From Candidatus Gastranaerophilales bacterium (GTDB taxonomy: Bacteria; Cyanobacteriota; Vampirovibrionia; Gastranaerophilales; Gastranaerophilaceae): a stretch of 64,000 nt of DNA. Under the pieces are notes generated by a model. That model worked only from the letters and a program-made list of their open reading frames with translations, had not been told where the DNA came from and did no database searches. The DNA lies in the NCBI GenBank assembly GCA_944325735.1, contig CALVBI010000002.1, positions 1 through 64,000 of the forward strand, in the 5' to 3' direction. The translations under genes and the position numbers were made by a program. This document shows, in pieces, positions 27,801 through 37,753 of this stretch (position 1 is the stretch's first letter; each line of letters begins with the position of its first letter).

Positions 27801-29005
27801 TCGTTATGGTTATTTATGTCAAGATAATTTTTGTCAAATTTTTCATATGCTTTGATTAATTCTTTATTACTTAAATTTTCAGCATTAGTAAGTCTATTAT
27901 CATAAATTTGAATATAAGTAGGTTTTTTAGGATCGTATTCACCATGACTAGCTTTAATACTTATAGTTCCATTGTCATTTTCAACAAATTTGTATGGAGA
28001 GTTTACTAATCTATGTGTTACATGTGATGTGTTTTTACCAAATACGCCTAAACTTAGTGGACTATCTTTTAATCCTGCTATTCTAAACCAATTGAAGTAT
28101 GGAGATTGGTCTCCCCATTTTAGAATATGTTGGAAGTGTACACCTTCTAATCCTTCGTTTACGTATGCACCATCAGAAACTAAATTCATTCCTTTTGCAA
28201 ACATTTTTCTTTGAATTGATGCATAGTTATTAAGATTTCCTAAGCTTTGTGCCATTTGGAAACAGTTTTTGTTCCAGTAAGCATGGGCTGTAAGGCTGTC
28301 ATCAGTGAATAAAGGTAAAGTAACAATTCGTGTAAAATTGTCTAATTCTCCATCATCTAATGATTTTTCAATCCCAGCCAAAGAGCCGCCGATTTTGTTC
28401 GCAAAATTTTTAGAAGAACTCATTACATCGACTATTTCTTCAGGTGTTTTCATTACTATTTTGTTGTTATCATTATATTTCCAAATAACATTGTGACAGT
28501 CAGGAATAATCAATTTCATTGCACCGCCTTTAGATAAAGAAGGTGCTCTGTCGGTTATAATATTATAAACATCATAAGCATTGTGTGTGTTTTGCGCTTC
28601 GTTAATAGTATTTCCAGGATCTAACACATATATAGGTGGAGCTGAATGATTTCCTTTTGGATATAATTTATAGTGATATGCAAAAGGTTCATCTGGGGCA
28701 ATATCATAATCTCCAGCTAAATCAACTTTTGTAGCTTTTCCACTTTGAAGTTTAATTCCTCGTTCTTTATTTTCGGAATTGTCGTCCATTGAATCAAGTC
28801 TATCAAGTATGCCGGTTATTCTGTAGTTATTATTAGTGTCTTTATCTACAGAATATAATTCTAAATAGCAATCATATTTACTATCGTCATATACATAGTT
28901 AAATTCATACTCTTTATCGCCATATTGAGATTTTGTAGGTTTATATCCCTCAAATTTAATGTTATTGTTGATATTTGGTCGATTTAAATTTAAATTTACT
29001 TTCAC
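24815..29005 (-). CDS. Giant GH13 alpha-amylase-like protein, 1396 aa
   Basis: Glycoside hydrolase family 13-like protein, probably acting on alpha-glucans. Catalytic landmarks appear late: LDWRIDATKDIG near residue 845 (region II, nucleophile Asp), YIAAEVTDLGD near 890 (acid/base Glu) and TFAGNHDKCRAL near 990 (region IV), then LFAGDEYG. The N-terminal beta region (residues 30-170) resembles a CBM48-type domain. About 600 residues between the first domain and the catalytic motifs are unassigned, including inserted helical stretches. No signal peptide. Start is GTG with AAGGAG 8 bases upstream. Confidence 0.8.
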   Translation of the reverse strand: MKVNLNLNRPNINNNIKFEGYKPTKSQYGDKEYEFNYVYDDSKYDCYLELYSVDKDTNNNYRITGILDRLDSMDDNSENKERGIKLQSGKATKVDLAGDYDIAPDEPFAYHYKLYPKGNHSAPPIYVLDPGNTINEAQNTHNAYDVYNIITDRAPSLSKGGAMKLIIPDCHNVIWKYNDNNKIVMKTPEEIVDVMSSSKNFANKIGGSLAGIEKSLDDGELDNFTRIVTLPLFTDDSLTAHAYWNKNCFQMAQSLGNLNNYASIQRKMFAKGMNLVSDGAYVNEGLEGVHFQHILKWGDQSPYFNWFRIAGLKDSPLSLGVFGKNTSHVTHRLVNSPYKFVENDNGTISIKASHGEYDPKKPTYIQIYDNRLTNAENLSNKELIKAYEKFDKNYLDINNHNDTVAPYSFRINPETYKKNVEKLNEYNKTLPEYQRIRLHSGEGTKNVAQFEYFGLDGKHESGFFTWDANPDIAKLNYIFSHTDTQDLLNIGNPRERAAKTALLKRKNMEVQDYAVSSAQFWTKKTNQILNLNVAQHLRNIQNMDSEEIAKIIENQSNGKVFPKDLDVNKKIVENVLQNRYELYGADSVESYNDYIVQGLMDVPLDSIEVGDDIISTLSSPYISKRATKEDQIGVSRYEMYQNHNPHMTMEYKNAYELTDKMYTKEMYSFAKEILTALESKLPDNNKLHDEYGNSTPYGKYVIPLLTAEIARFAIIKAVDPKASFTYDKETGELSYDYESLKQTSLLGMGIIADCPENEAISLVNKLRKGIKNISTSDKEKLASALWKSIKGTNLDSFKLAEMIVNRTEAGLDWRIDATKDIGDIESIRNKKTDFEYTWNKVIDFWSKFTDGVKEYHPDAYIAAEVTDLGDIYRDGSGDKSGERFAGSKEAMRKLLNEAGFTTTANYDYFSSDLTKIFGKLFDFDGYSSPEKGYNQGTTILDKLVGADNFLNSGSLESLIYSYTFAGNHDKCRALDGFSMDMDLVYTDLTEKGNQYRERAYRILNGVKYGENVHYDSVDNYNYNKVSTLAIARCESIASGMGKAKEAIGLSDSRKNYVYDKMVEALKNLSNGYHKGKVYEADGFGAKDYNIALDIVFDEMDYIEPDSSKRLNDEEKKKLKDKTLERIIDPAMSKLLGQTKFLTALVGNPTLFAGDEYGSTGYETTTKNIYLQNRNVIHEDWADPNSPNYKEFVKNHKDNMIKALSLRARPELQPLNDGTPFALKEQNAHYKFDVYKDDTNKTKENFERTEEGDTQISALLRQSPNGAITISLFNTAGLNHTFDKYYDPAELTLKCIDLNEDRGGRVGLKGGLKSGMKFKNADKNDTTTYYVNDKNQITGPDHTPIKFKDSTLILYHEPSFTGRRVMYNPQYNIVSNPYAQVNKEKQDVGSKLALLSK

Positions 29006-29118
29006 GTGAAAAACTCCTTACTACTCCATTTATAACTCAACTGAAGAAAATTTTTTGACATAATGTATTATATTATTAAGAAATTTTTACAAAAAAAGAT
29101 AAAAAAAATCTTTCTTGA

Positions 29119-30414
<1,296 letters not shown>

Positions 30415-30429
30415 TTAATAATGAAAATA

Positions 30430-30466
30430 AAAAATACCGCTAACATTTGTTAGCGGTATTTTTTTA
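30430..30466. terminator. Bidirectional terminator
   Basis: AAAAATACCGCTAA / TTAGCGGTATTTTT stem with a small loop, between convergent ahcY and the glycosyltransferase gene. Confidence 0.88.
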
Positions 30467-31330
30467 TAATAATGTTTTTAATATAAGTGTAATTGTGTTT
30501 CTAAATCCTAAATTATTTTTTTCTTGCCATAAGAATTTAATTGTTTCTGGTCGAATTTTTAAATTATTTTTAATATTTATTTTTGTAGTTTGGTCACTGT
30601 GTAATCTTTTATTGCCTGTGACGAGTGTGCAATTCCCAGCATTATTTTTATGTCTTCTATAACCGATAAGTGGTGTATAAATTATTGCAGAACCTCCAAT
30701 TAAATTTGCGAAGTTGAATAAAAATTTATCTGGGCAAATTTTCCATTTATCAGTATTTTTGTAGTTAACAATTTGTTCAATAGAAGCTTTTCTAAACATA
30801 GCAGAGCTGTTTGGAGACCAATACCAACCCCCGAAATGTTTATTTTTTAAAATTTTGTAATTAACATTTTCTCCAGCAAAAAGTTCATCAAGATTTTTGC
30901 AATGAGGAGATGATATTGAATTCATTGTATGGATTTCATCATCTTCTCCGATTTCAATAATTTGACAAGATGTGAATGCGACAGATGTTTGAAGATGAAC
31001 TCTTATGTGATGTTTTGCATAATCAGGCATTAATATGTCATCGCTGTCAATAAAACTGACAAATTGTCCTTGCGCAATATCCAATCCTCTAATCATTGAA
31101 GCCATTTGACCTTGATTTGAACTTTGTTTTATTAGAGTAATTTTTAAATCTTGATTTTCAGAAATGAAGTCCTCTATAATTTTGCAGGAATTATCATTTG
31201 AACAGTCATCAACAATGATTATTTCAAAATTTCTATATGTCTGAGCTTTTATGCTCTCTAGAGTTTTTAAAATGTATTTTTCATAGTTGTAAGAGGTTAC
31301 AACAAATGAAATCATTGGAAGTTTAAGCAT
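30464..31330 (-). CDS. Family 2 glycosyltransferase
   Basis: GT-A fold enzyme transferring a sugar from a nucleotide sugar. It begins ISFVVTSYNYEKYILKTLES, then EIIIVDDCSNDNS with the nucleotide-contacting aspartates, and FVSFIDSDDILMP containing the metal-binding DXD. GWYWSPNSSAMFRK resembles the acceptor loop region. 288 aa, no clear membrane helix. Its start overlaps the 3' end of the DUF475 membrane protein gene by 8 bases, so the two are cotranscribed. Substrate and product are unknown. Confidence 0.9.
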   Translation of the reverse strand: MLKLPMISFVVTSYNYEKYILKTLESIKAQTYRNFEIIIVDDCSNDNSCKIIEDFISENQDLKITLIKQSSNQGQMASMIRGLDIAQGQFVSFIDSDDILMPDYAKHHIRVHLQTSVAFTSCQIIEIGEDDEIHTMNSISSPHCKNLDELFAGENVNYKILKNKHFGGWYWSPNSSAMFRKASIEQIVNYKNTDKWKICPDKFLFNFANLIGGSAIIYTPLIGYRRHKNNAGNCTLVTGNKRLHSDQTTKINIKNNLKIRPETIKFLWQEKNNLGFRNTITLILKTLL

Positions 31331-32393
31331 TTTTAGTTTCCTGTTCAGCTAATAATTTTTCCATTTTTTTATTGTGCATAACTGATGAAATAAATGCAAG
31401 AATAATGAAGCCTAATCCGATACCACCAGTTACAATTTCAGGTATTTCTTTTACTGTTGATACAAGCATTAAACAAGCTAAAGCTCCTATTGCCCAGTGT
31501 GCACCATGTTCTAAATATAAGAATTGTTTAAGAGTTTTCTTTTCAACAAGCATTATAGTAAGCGATCTTACAAACATAGCACCGATAGCTAGACCAATTG
31601 ATATGATAATGATATCTTTACTTAGAGCGAAAGCTCCTAATACTCCATCTAAAGAGAAAGAAGCATCGATTAATTCTAAATATAGAAAACTGATTAATCC
31701 GGTATATCCAGCTCCTTTTGCGGCACAGCTTGCAAGTCGCATTTCTTCATGTTTTTCCAAATAATGAGTAAATCCATCAATTAATAAATAAGTTATAATA
31801 CCTGAAATTCCGGAAATCATAACATGTATTTTTTGTTCAGCAGGTACAAAATTTTGAGTTGCAAGAAGCATAAAAAGTGAAATTACAATTTCAATACCTT
31901 TAATATGGTCAAAATGTGATAGCCAGTATTCGATAGGTTTAATCCAGTGAACTTCTTTTTTGTGGTCAAAAAAGTAATTCAAGAATAACATAATTAAGAA
32001 CATTCCACCAAATGTTACGATTGGTGCGTGTGTTTGATGTAAGTAATAAGCATATTTATCAGCATTTGTAAGTGCAATGTTTGCAACTTCAAGCATTCTT
32101 AATTTTGCAAAAATAGATACAACTAAAATTGGGAATAAAAATCTCATACCAAATACAGCAATAAGTATTCCCCAAGTTAAAAAACGATGACGCCATTCAT
32201 GACTCATTTTTTCAAGTTTCATCGCATTAACAACAGCGTTGTCAAAAGATAAACTTATTTCTAATACACCTAATACAATTGCAATGAATACGCAAGTCAG
32301 TCCTGTTCCAGGATGAACATGTTCACCCCAAAAATAAGCTCCGATAAGACCTGCTATTGTTACAATATATGAACCTAAAAAATATTCTAACAT
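31323..32393 (-). CDS. DUF475 integral membrane protein (TerC-like superfamily)
   Basis: 356-aa protein with roughly nine membrane segments. LEISLSFDNAVVNAMKLEKM near residue 45 and LELIDASFSLDGVLGAFALS near 235 are the paired acidic membrane motifs typical of the TerC/DUF475 superfamily, often linked to metal ion handling. Other marks are GMRFLFPILVVSIFA and YLEHGAHWAIGALA. The gene leads a two-gene unit with the glycosyltransferase. Metal specificity, often proposed as manganese or calcium, cannot be read from the sequence. Confidence 0.85.
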   Translation of the reverse strand: MLEYFLGSYIVTIAGLIGAYFWGEHVHPGTGLTCVFIAIVLGVLEISLSFDNAVVNAMKLEKMSHEWRHRFLTWGILIAVFGMRFLFPILVVSIFAKLRMLEVANIALTNADKYAYYLHQTHAPIVTFGGMFLIMLFLNYFFDHKKEVHWIKPIEYWLSHFDHIKGIEIVISLFMLLATQNFVPAEQKIHVMISGISGIITYLLIDGFTHYLEKHEEMRLASCAAKGAGYTGLISFLYLELIDASFSLDGVLGAFALSKDIIIISIGLAIGAMFVRSLTIMLVEKKTLKQFLYLEHGAHWAIGALACLMLVSTVKEIPEIVTGGIGLGFIILAFISSVMHNKKMEKLLAEQETKNA

Positions 32394-32513
32394 TCTCTAT
32401 ACTCTCCTTAACTTTACTATTATATTGTTTAATTATATTTTATAAGATATTTAAAAACAATCATCTAAAATTTGTATAATATTTATATACCAATTATTTG
32501 GCGACTATTGAAT

Positions 32514-32547
32514 TTGAAAAAATTTTTGTTCTTGTTATAATCAAATT
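32514..32547 (+). promoter_or_regulatory. Promoter of prfA, probably leaderless
   Basis: TTGAAA at 32514-32519, 16-nt spacer, TATAAT at 32536-32541, then 6 nt to the prfA ATG at 32548. No Shine-Dalgarno is present, and the first transcribed base would fall at the ATG. Confidence 0.65.
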
Positions 32548-33630
32548 ATGAAAGATATGTTAGATAAAATTCTTCAAATTGAGAAGAAATATAATGAATT
32601 AGGTGTTACACTCTCAGATCCTGCTGTAATTCAGGATTATAATAAGTTTAGAGATCTTTCTAAACAAAGAAAATCAATGGAAGAAACTGTAAACTTATAC
32701 TATGAGTGGAAAAAAGCAGTAGATGCAATTGATGATGCAAAAGAATTGTTGAAAGCAGAACATGATGAAGAAATGAGATCATTTCTTAAAGCTGAAATAG
32801 AGGCGAATGAGGCTAAATTGCCTGAATATGAAGAAAGGATGAAAGTTCTTTTACTTCCTCGTGACCCTATGGATGATAAAGATATTATGCTTGAAATCAG
32901 AGGTGGTGCTGGCGGCGATGAAGCAAACATTTTTGCAGGTGACCTTGCAAGAATGTATATGCGTTATGCAGATAAACAAGGCTGGCAGACTCAAGTTTTA
33001 AGTAAAACAGAATGTGAAGCTGGTGGTGTATCTGAAATTATTATTTCAATGAAAGGTGATAGTATTTACTCTAAACTGAAATATGAATCAGGGGTGCACA
33101 GAGTTCAAAGAGTTCCTGCTACAGAATCGCAAGGTAGAGTTCATACATCAACTGCAACAGTTGCAGTAATGCCTGAAGTTGATGATGTTGAAGTTGAATT
33201 GAATATGAATGATGTAGAAATTACAACAGCTCGTTCAGGTGGAGCTGGTGGGCAAAACGTTAACAAAGTTGAAACTGCTGCAAGAGTTTTCCACAAACCT
33301 ACAGGGATTATGATTTTCTGTACAGAAGAACGTTCTCAATTACAAAACAAAGAACGTGCATTACAAATTCTTAAAGCTAAATTGTATGATATGGAAGTAC
33401 AGAAACAGATGAAAGAAATAACTGATTTGCGTCGTTCTCAAGTCGGGACAGGCGATCGAAGTGAAAGAATCAGGACATACAATTTCCCTCAAGGTCGTTT
33501 GACAGATCACCGTATCAATCATAACTTAAATGTAAATACCGTAATTGATGGTGATTTGGACGAATTAATTAATTTATTGATAGAACACGATCAAAAATTA
33601 AAATTGGAAAAATTAGCTGAGGTGAATTAG
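32548..33630 (+). CDS. prfA: Peptide chain release factor 1
   Basis: Recognises UAA and UAG and triggers peptide release. The catalytic GGQ lies in [17 protein letters not shown] near residue 230. [20 protein letters not shown] includes the stop-codon recognition area with a PAT-type tripeptide, and [14 protein letters not shown] is the C-terminal signature. 360 aa is standard. The gene has no ribosome binding site and appears to be translated from a leaderless mRNA. Its stop overlaps the start of ylxR. Confidence 0.98.
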   Translation: MKDMLDKILQIEKKYNELGVTLSDPAVIQDYNKFRDLSKQRKSMEETVNLYYEWKKAVDAIDDAKELLKAEHDEEMRSFLKAEIEANEAKLPEYEERMKVLLLPRDPMDDKDIMLEIRGGAGGDEANIFAGDLARMYMRYADKQGWQTQVLSKTECEAGGVSEIIISMKGDSIYSKLKYESGVHRVQRVPATESQGRVHTSTATVAVMPEVDDVEVELNMNDVEITTARSGGAGGQNVNKVETAARVFHKPTGIMIFCTEERSQLQNKERALQILKAKLYDMEVQKQMKEITDLRRSQVGTGDRSERIRTYNFPQGRLTDHRINHNLNVNTVIDGDLDELINLLIEHDQKLKLEKLAEVN

Positions 33631-33875
33631 TGGTAGAACGAAAATGTGCAGGTTGCGGTAAGCTGAAAAATAGAGAGGAATTAATAAAGATTACTAAGGA
33701 AAACCAGCACGGTGACGTTATTATAAACCACAGCAACAAAATATTTGGCAGATCTGTATATCTCTGCTATAATAATTCGTGTATAGAAGCTGCTTTTAAA
33801 AAAAATAGAATTTCAAAAGCCTTAAAAACTTCTGTACCGGAAGATTTGAAAGGAAGATTAATAAATGAGTTTTGA
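33630..33875 (+). CDS. ylxR: YlxR/RnpM family protein (DUF448)
   Basis: Small basic RNA-binding protein found between nusA and infB in many bacteria and reported as an RNase P modulator. RKCAGCGKLKNREELIKIT has the CxxC-type start, and GRSVYLCYNNSCIEAAFKK is the family signature. GTG start at 33630 shares a base with the prfA stop. Its 3' end overlaps infB by 11 bases. nusA is absent upstream; prfA takes that position. Confidence 0.93.
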   Translation: MVERKCAGCGKLKNREELIKITKENQHGDVIINHSNKIFGRSVYLCYNNSCIEAAFKKNRISKALKTSVPEDLKGRLINEF

Positions 33876-36354
33876 TACAATAAGAATAAATGAATTAGCA
33901 AAAGAACTGGGAATGACAAGTAAAGAAGTTATAGAAAAATTCGCCCAGCTCTCAATTACAGGCAAAACTCATTCTAGTACGGTTACAGTTGACCAAGTTA
34001 AAAGGCTGAAAGAATTTATCGCAAATGGCGGTGTAAAAGAACATAAAAAGCCAAAAGCTTTCGTTGTAAAAAAAGCAAAAGTTGCAGAACCTCCTGTAGA
34101 GGAAGAAAAGAAAGCTCCTGAAAAGAAAGTAGTTGAGGTTGTAAAACCTGCAGCTCCAAAAGTAGAAGTTGTTAAACCAAAACCTCAAAGTCGTTTGGAA
34201 ATTGTAAGACGAGCTCCTCAAAAGCCAGCTGTCGAAAAAGTGGAAAAATCTTCAGAATCAAAAAAATTCCCTCCAAAATCAGAAAGAACTCCTAGAGGTG
34301 AAAGACCTTTCCCACCTAAAAAAGATGGTGCTCCAAATAAAAAACCTTTCGAAAAACCTTCTGGAGAAAGAAAACCAATTCAAAGAACTATAATTTCTCA
34401 AGATATTTATGAAAATAAAGGTTCTGGCAGAAAACGTAATGACGCTAAGAAAAAAGGTAAAGATTTTAATTCTAAAAAAGAAGAACAAGAAAGAATTTCT
34501 TTAGAAAAAGCTGCAGCACAAAAGCATAAAAAACGTTCTCATAAAGAGGAAGAAGTTGCGCAAGTTACTCAAATTGTTGTAAATAGAGCAATGACAATTA
34601 GTGAATTGTCTGAAAAAATACAAAAAACACCTGCAGAAATTGTTAAATTCTTAATGATGAATGGGGTTATGGCTACTGTTAATCAGCTTATTGATGTTGA
34701 TGTTATTAAGAAAATTTGTGCAGAATATGAATTAGAAGTTCTTGATGAAGACTTAGAAGCTTACATGGAAGAAGAACTTGAAAAAGAAGAAAAAGTTAAA
34801 AAATTAACAGAAGTTGATAAAAAGTTACTTAAAAAACGTGCTCCTGTTGTAAGTATTATGGGTCACGTTGACCATGGTAAAACAACTTTATTAGATAGCA
34901 TTAGAGCTTCAAAACATAAAATTGTAGCAACTGAAGTTGGTGGTATTACACAATCTATTGGTGCTTATACAGTATATTTAGACAATAATAAAGAGAAAAA
35001 GATTGTATTTGTAGATACCCCAGGTCACGAAGCATTCACTGAAATGAGAGCTCGTGGTGCTAAAGCAACTGATATCGCAATTTTGGTAGTGGCAGCAGAT
35101 GATGGTATAATGCCTCAAACTATCGAAGCTATTAACCACGCAAAAGCTGCGGAAGTTCCAATTATTGTTGCTGTAAATAAGATTGATAAACCTAGTGCAA
35201 ATCCAGATAAGATTTTACAACAATTAACAGAGCACGGTTTGGTTCCAGAAGAATGGGGCGGTGATACAATTACTGTAAAAGTTTCAGCATTGCAAGGTAC
35301 AGGTATTGATGAACTATTAGAATATATCTTGTTAGTAGCTGATATTCAGGATCTAAAAGCTAACCCTAAAGCAGAAGCATCAGGTGTTGTAATTGAAGCA
35401 AATCTTGACAAAGGTAAAGGTCCTGTTGCTACATTACTTGTTCAAAACGGTACATTACGTGTGGGAAATTGCATTGTAGTCGGTACAGCTTGCGGACGTG
35501 TAAGAGCATTGTTATCAGATTCTGGTGAAAGAATTCAAAAAGCAGAACCTTCAACACCTGTTGAAATTCTAGGTTTGACAGAAGTTCCTCAAGCAGGTGA
35601 CTATTTTGAAGTTGTAAAAAATGAAAAAGAAATGAAAGCAATTGTACAAGAACGTAAAGAAAAAGAACGTAATAAACGTCTTGATGCAATGTTGCCAGCT
35701 CATGTTCGTCGTGAAGCAGTTGCAGGCGAAGATGATATTCCGCAATTGAACTTGATTATTAAAGCAAATACAAATGGATCTGCTGAAGCTGTATCTCAAG
35801 CTATTGCCCAGTTAGAATCAAATGAAATTAAAACTAAAATTATTCACGTTGGTGTCGGTGATATTTCAGAAGCCGATGTAATGCTTGCATCTGCATCAAA
35901 TGCTTTAATTTTAGGATTTACTGTAAAAGAAGATTCTAATGCTTTAGCTGCAGCTGAAAAAGAAGGCGTAACAATTAAGAAATATGATATCATTTATCAG
36001 ATTTTAGAAGATATTGAAAAAACAATGTTATCACTATTGCAGCCTGAAATTAAACATGTTGAACTTGGTAAAGCTGAAGTTCGTCAAGTATTTACAATTG
36101 GTAAGACTACAAGAATTGCAGGTTGTTATGTTACAGAAGGTAAGATTGTAAGAAGTAAAGATGCTGTTCTATATCGTGACGGTAAAGAAATCTTCCGCGG
36201 TGCAATTGACCAATTGAAACGTTTCAAAGACGATGTAAAAGAAGTTGCGCAAGGTTTTGAATGTGGTATTTCTTTTGCAAAATGGAACGATATTGAAGTT
36301 GGCGACATCATTGAAGTTTCAACTAAAGAAGAAATTGAAAGATCAAGTTTATAA
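33865..36354 (+). CDS. infB: Translation initiation factor IF-2
   Basis: GTPase that brings initiator tRNA to the ribosome. Two N-terminal IF2N modules (INELAKELGMTSKEVIEKF near residue 10 and TISELSEKIQKTPAEIVKFL near 240) flank a Lys/Pro/Glu-rich linker. The G domain has GHVDHGKT, DTPGHEAF and NKIDK, followed by domains II-IV ending in IEVGDIIEV. 829 aa. It overlaps ylxR and is followed by an opposite-strand prepilin gene instead of rbfA. Confidence 0.98.
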   Translation: MSFDTIRINELAKELGMTSKEVIEKFAQLSITGKTHSSTVTVDQVKRLKEFIANGGVKEHKKPKAFVVKKAKVAEPPVEEEKKAPEKKVVEVVKPAAPKVEVVKPKPQSRLEIVRRAPQKPAVEKVEKSSESKKFPPKSERTPRGERPFPPKKDGAPNKKPFEKPSGERKPIQRTIISQDIYENKGSGRKRNDAKKKGKDFNSKKEEQERISLEKAAAQKHKKRSHKEEEVAQVTQIVVNRAMTISELSEKIQKTPAEIVKFLMMNGVMATVNQLIDVDVIKKICAEYELEVLDEDLEAYMEEELEKEEKVKKLTEVDKKLLKKRAPVVSIMGHVDHGKTTLLDSIRASKHKIVATEVGGITQSIGAYTVYLDNNKEKKIVFVDTPGHEAFTEMRARGAKATDIAILVVAADDGIMPQTIEAINHAKAAEVPIIVAVNKIDKPSANPDKILQQLTEHGLVPEEWGGDTITVKVSALQGTGIDELLEYILLVADIQDLKANPKAEASGVVIEANLDKGKGPVATLLVQNGTLRVGNCIVVGTACGRVRALLSDSGERIQKAEPSTPVEILGLTEVPQAGDYFEVVKNEKEMKAIVQERKEKERNKRLDAMLPAHVRREAVAGEDDIPQLNLIIKANTNGSAEAVSQAIAQLESNEIKTKIIHVGVGDISEADVMLASASNALILGFTVKEDSNALAAAEKEGVTIKKYDIIYQILEDIEKTMLSLLQPEIKHVELGKAEVRQVFTIGKTTRIAGCYVTEGKIVRSKDAVLYRDGKEIFRGAIDQLKRFKDDVKEVAQGFECGISFAKWNDIEVGDIIEVSTKEEIERSSL

Positions 36355-36388
36355 TATTTTATTTGTAGATCTTTTTAATTGAATGATT

Positions 36389-37260
36389 TTAATATTCACC
36401 AGTAACATAATTTTCAGTTTCAATTAGTTTATCATGAGATAAAACATAATTTATGTTACCCCAGGTATCATAATTTGTTCCGACTTTTCCATCATCATAA
36501 AAAGCTATTTGGAATACATCTCGGCCTATTTGATTTGGACCTTTTAATCCGTTTGTATCATAGGCAATTCTTCCACAGACTGTATTTGTGGCCTCATGTC
36601 CTTTATATCCGTTTGGACTGCTTGGATCTTCTATATAATTCCCGTCAGCGTCTTTGTCGTATACCCAGCCTTTTGTTGTGCATGACCCATTTGAATGAGC
36701 TAGTTGTATTGTAATAAAGCTTCCATCTGATAAAACTATTCTATTTAAATTTGAAATCCAATTTTCACTTGTTGTTTGACCTTTCCCATCATTTATTTTT
36801 TTGTATTGCCTAATATCGTATCCGCCTCCACATTTTGCTACGCTATAATTTTTTGAGCATAGTTTTACATATTTTAATTCTTTGGATAATTCATCAGATA
36901 ATTTTTCATTAGAGTCAGACATAAGCCAAAAAGCTTTGTAATCTCCAGGAGTCTCGTTTTTTATGAGCCAACTGTTTAATGCATTAATAATGATTGAATA
37001 ATCTTTTTTAGCTGCTGTAACTAGAACTTTTTCTTGGTAGTGCGCAATTAAAGTCGGTAACGTCAAAGCTGCAACAACGCCGATAATTCCTAACGTTATT
37101 AAAACTTCTGCAAGAGTAAAACCATTTTTTAGTCTATAGTGATGTCTTATATCCCTATGATGACAGTTTTTAATAAGAAAGTAAATTGTTTTTCTGAAAA
37201 CTGTTGTTATACAAAGGTCTTGCGGGGGGGGGGCACTCTGAAAGCTTCTTGATTAAACAT
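36389..37260 (-). CDS. Prepilin-like protein, frame broken at C10 tract (phase-variable candidate)
   Basis: Pseudopilin family: GFTLAEVLITLGIIGVVAALT with Glu5. The leader ATG at 37260 has AGGAGG 7 bases upstream and a TTGACA promoter element near 37316. Nine codons later the coding strand carries C10 (37224-37233), leading to a stop at 37210-37208. The pilin frame is offset by one base, has no stop from the tract to the end, and has no ATG before the membrane helix. One extra C gives a 290-aa prepilin with a 47-residue leader containing four prolines. It interrupts infB and rbfA on the opposite strand. Confidence 0.8.
37224..37233 (-). repeat. C10 (coding strand) homopolymer, frame switch
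   Basis: G10 on the plus strand, C10 in the minus-strand gene. Leader reads CCC CCC CCC CGC AAG then stops at TAA; one extra C opens the frame into the pilin. Confidence 0.88.
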
Positions 37261-37408
37261 TTTTCATCCTCCTAAATTAAATTCCAATTTTATTATTTAT
37301 TATTTTTAATTTTTTGTCAAGATAATTATATGTATTTTAATATAGTAGTTTCGTTGATTATTTATTTTATATATTTCATGTTATACTTATTTTACCAAGG
37401 AGATAATT

Positions 37409-37753
37409 ATGACTTTAAGAAATGAACGTGTAAGAAAAGAATTAATGAGAGATATTTCTGATATTTTACGCAAAGAAATCAGAGGTCTTGCAGGTGTTGT
37501 ATCTGTTTTAGATGTAGAAGTGTCTCACGATAATTCTTTTGCAAAAGTTATATATAGCGTGTTAGGTTCTGAAGAACAGGTTGAAAAAACTAAAGATATT
37601 ATTGAAAAAAGTACTCCCAAAATTCGTTACGAAGTTGGAAAACGTATTCGTTTAAGACTAACACCTGAATTAAAATTTGTATATACTGATTCATTGGAAA
37701 AAGGTTCTAAAGTTAGTGAAATTATTGATAAAATTTCTCGTGGAGAGCTTTAA
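37409..37753 (+). CDS. rbfA: Ribosome-binding factor A
   Basis: KH-like protein needed for late 30S maturation and cold adaptation. RVRKELMRDISDILRKEIRG at the N-terminus, SVLDVEVSHDNSFAKVIYSV and the C-terminal LRLTPELKFVYTDSLEKGSK are family signatures. 114 aa. AAGGAG precedes the ATG with good spacing. Its stop overlaps the truB start in TAATG. It normally follows infB directly; here a prepilin gene separates them. Confidence 0.97.
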   Translation: MTLRNERVRKELMRDISDILRKEIRGLAGVVSVLDVEVSHDNSFAKVIYSVLGSEEQVEKTKDIIEKSTPKIRYEVGKRIRLRLTPELKFVYTDSLEKGSKVSEIIDKISRGEL

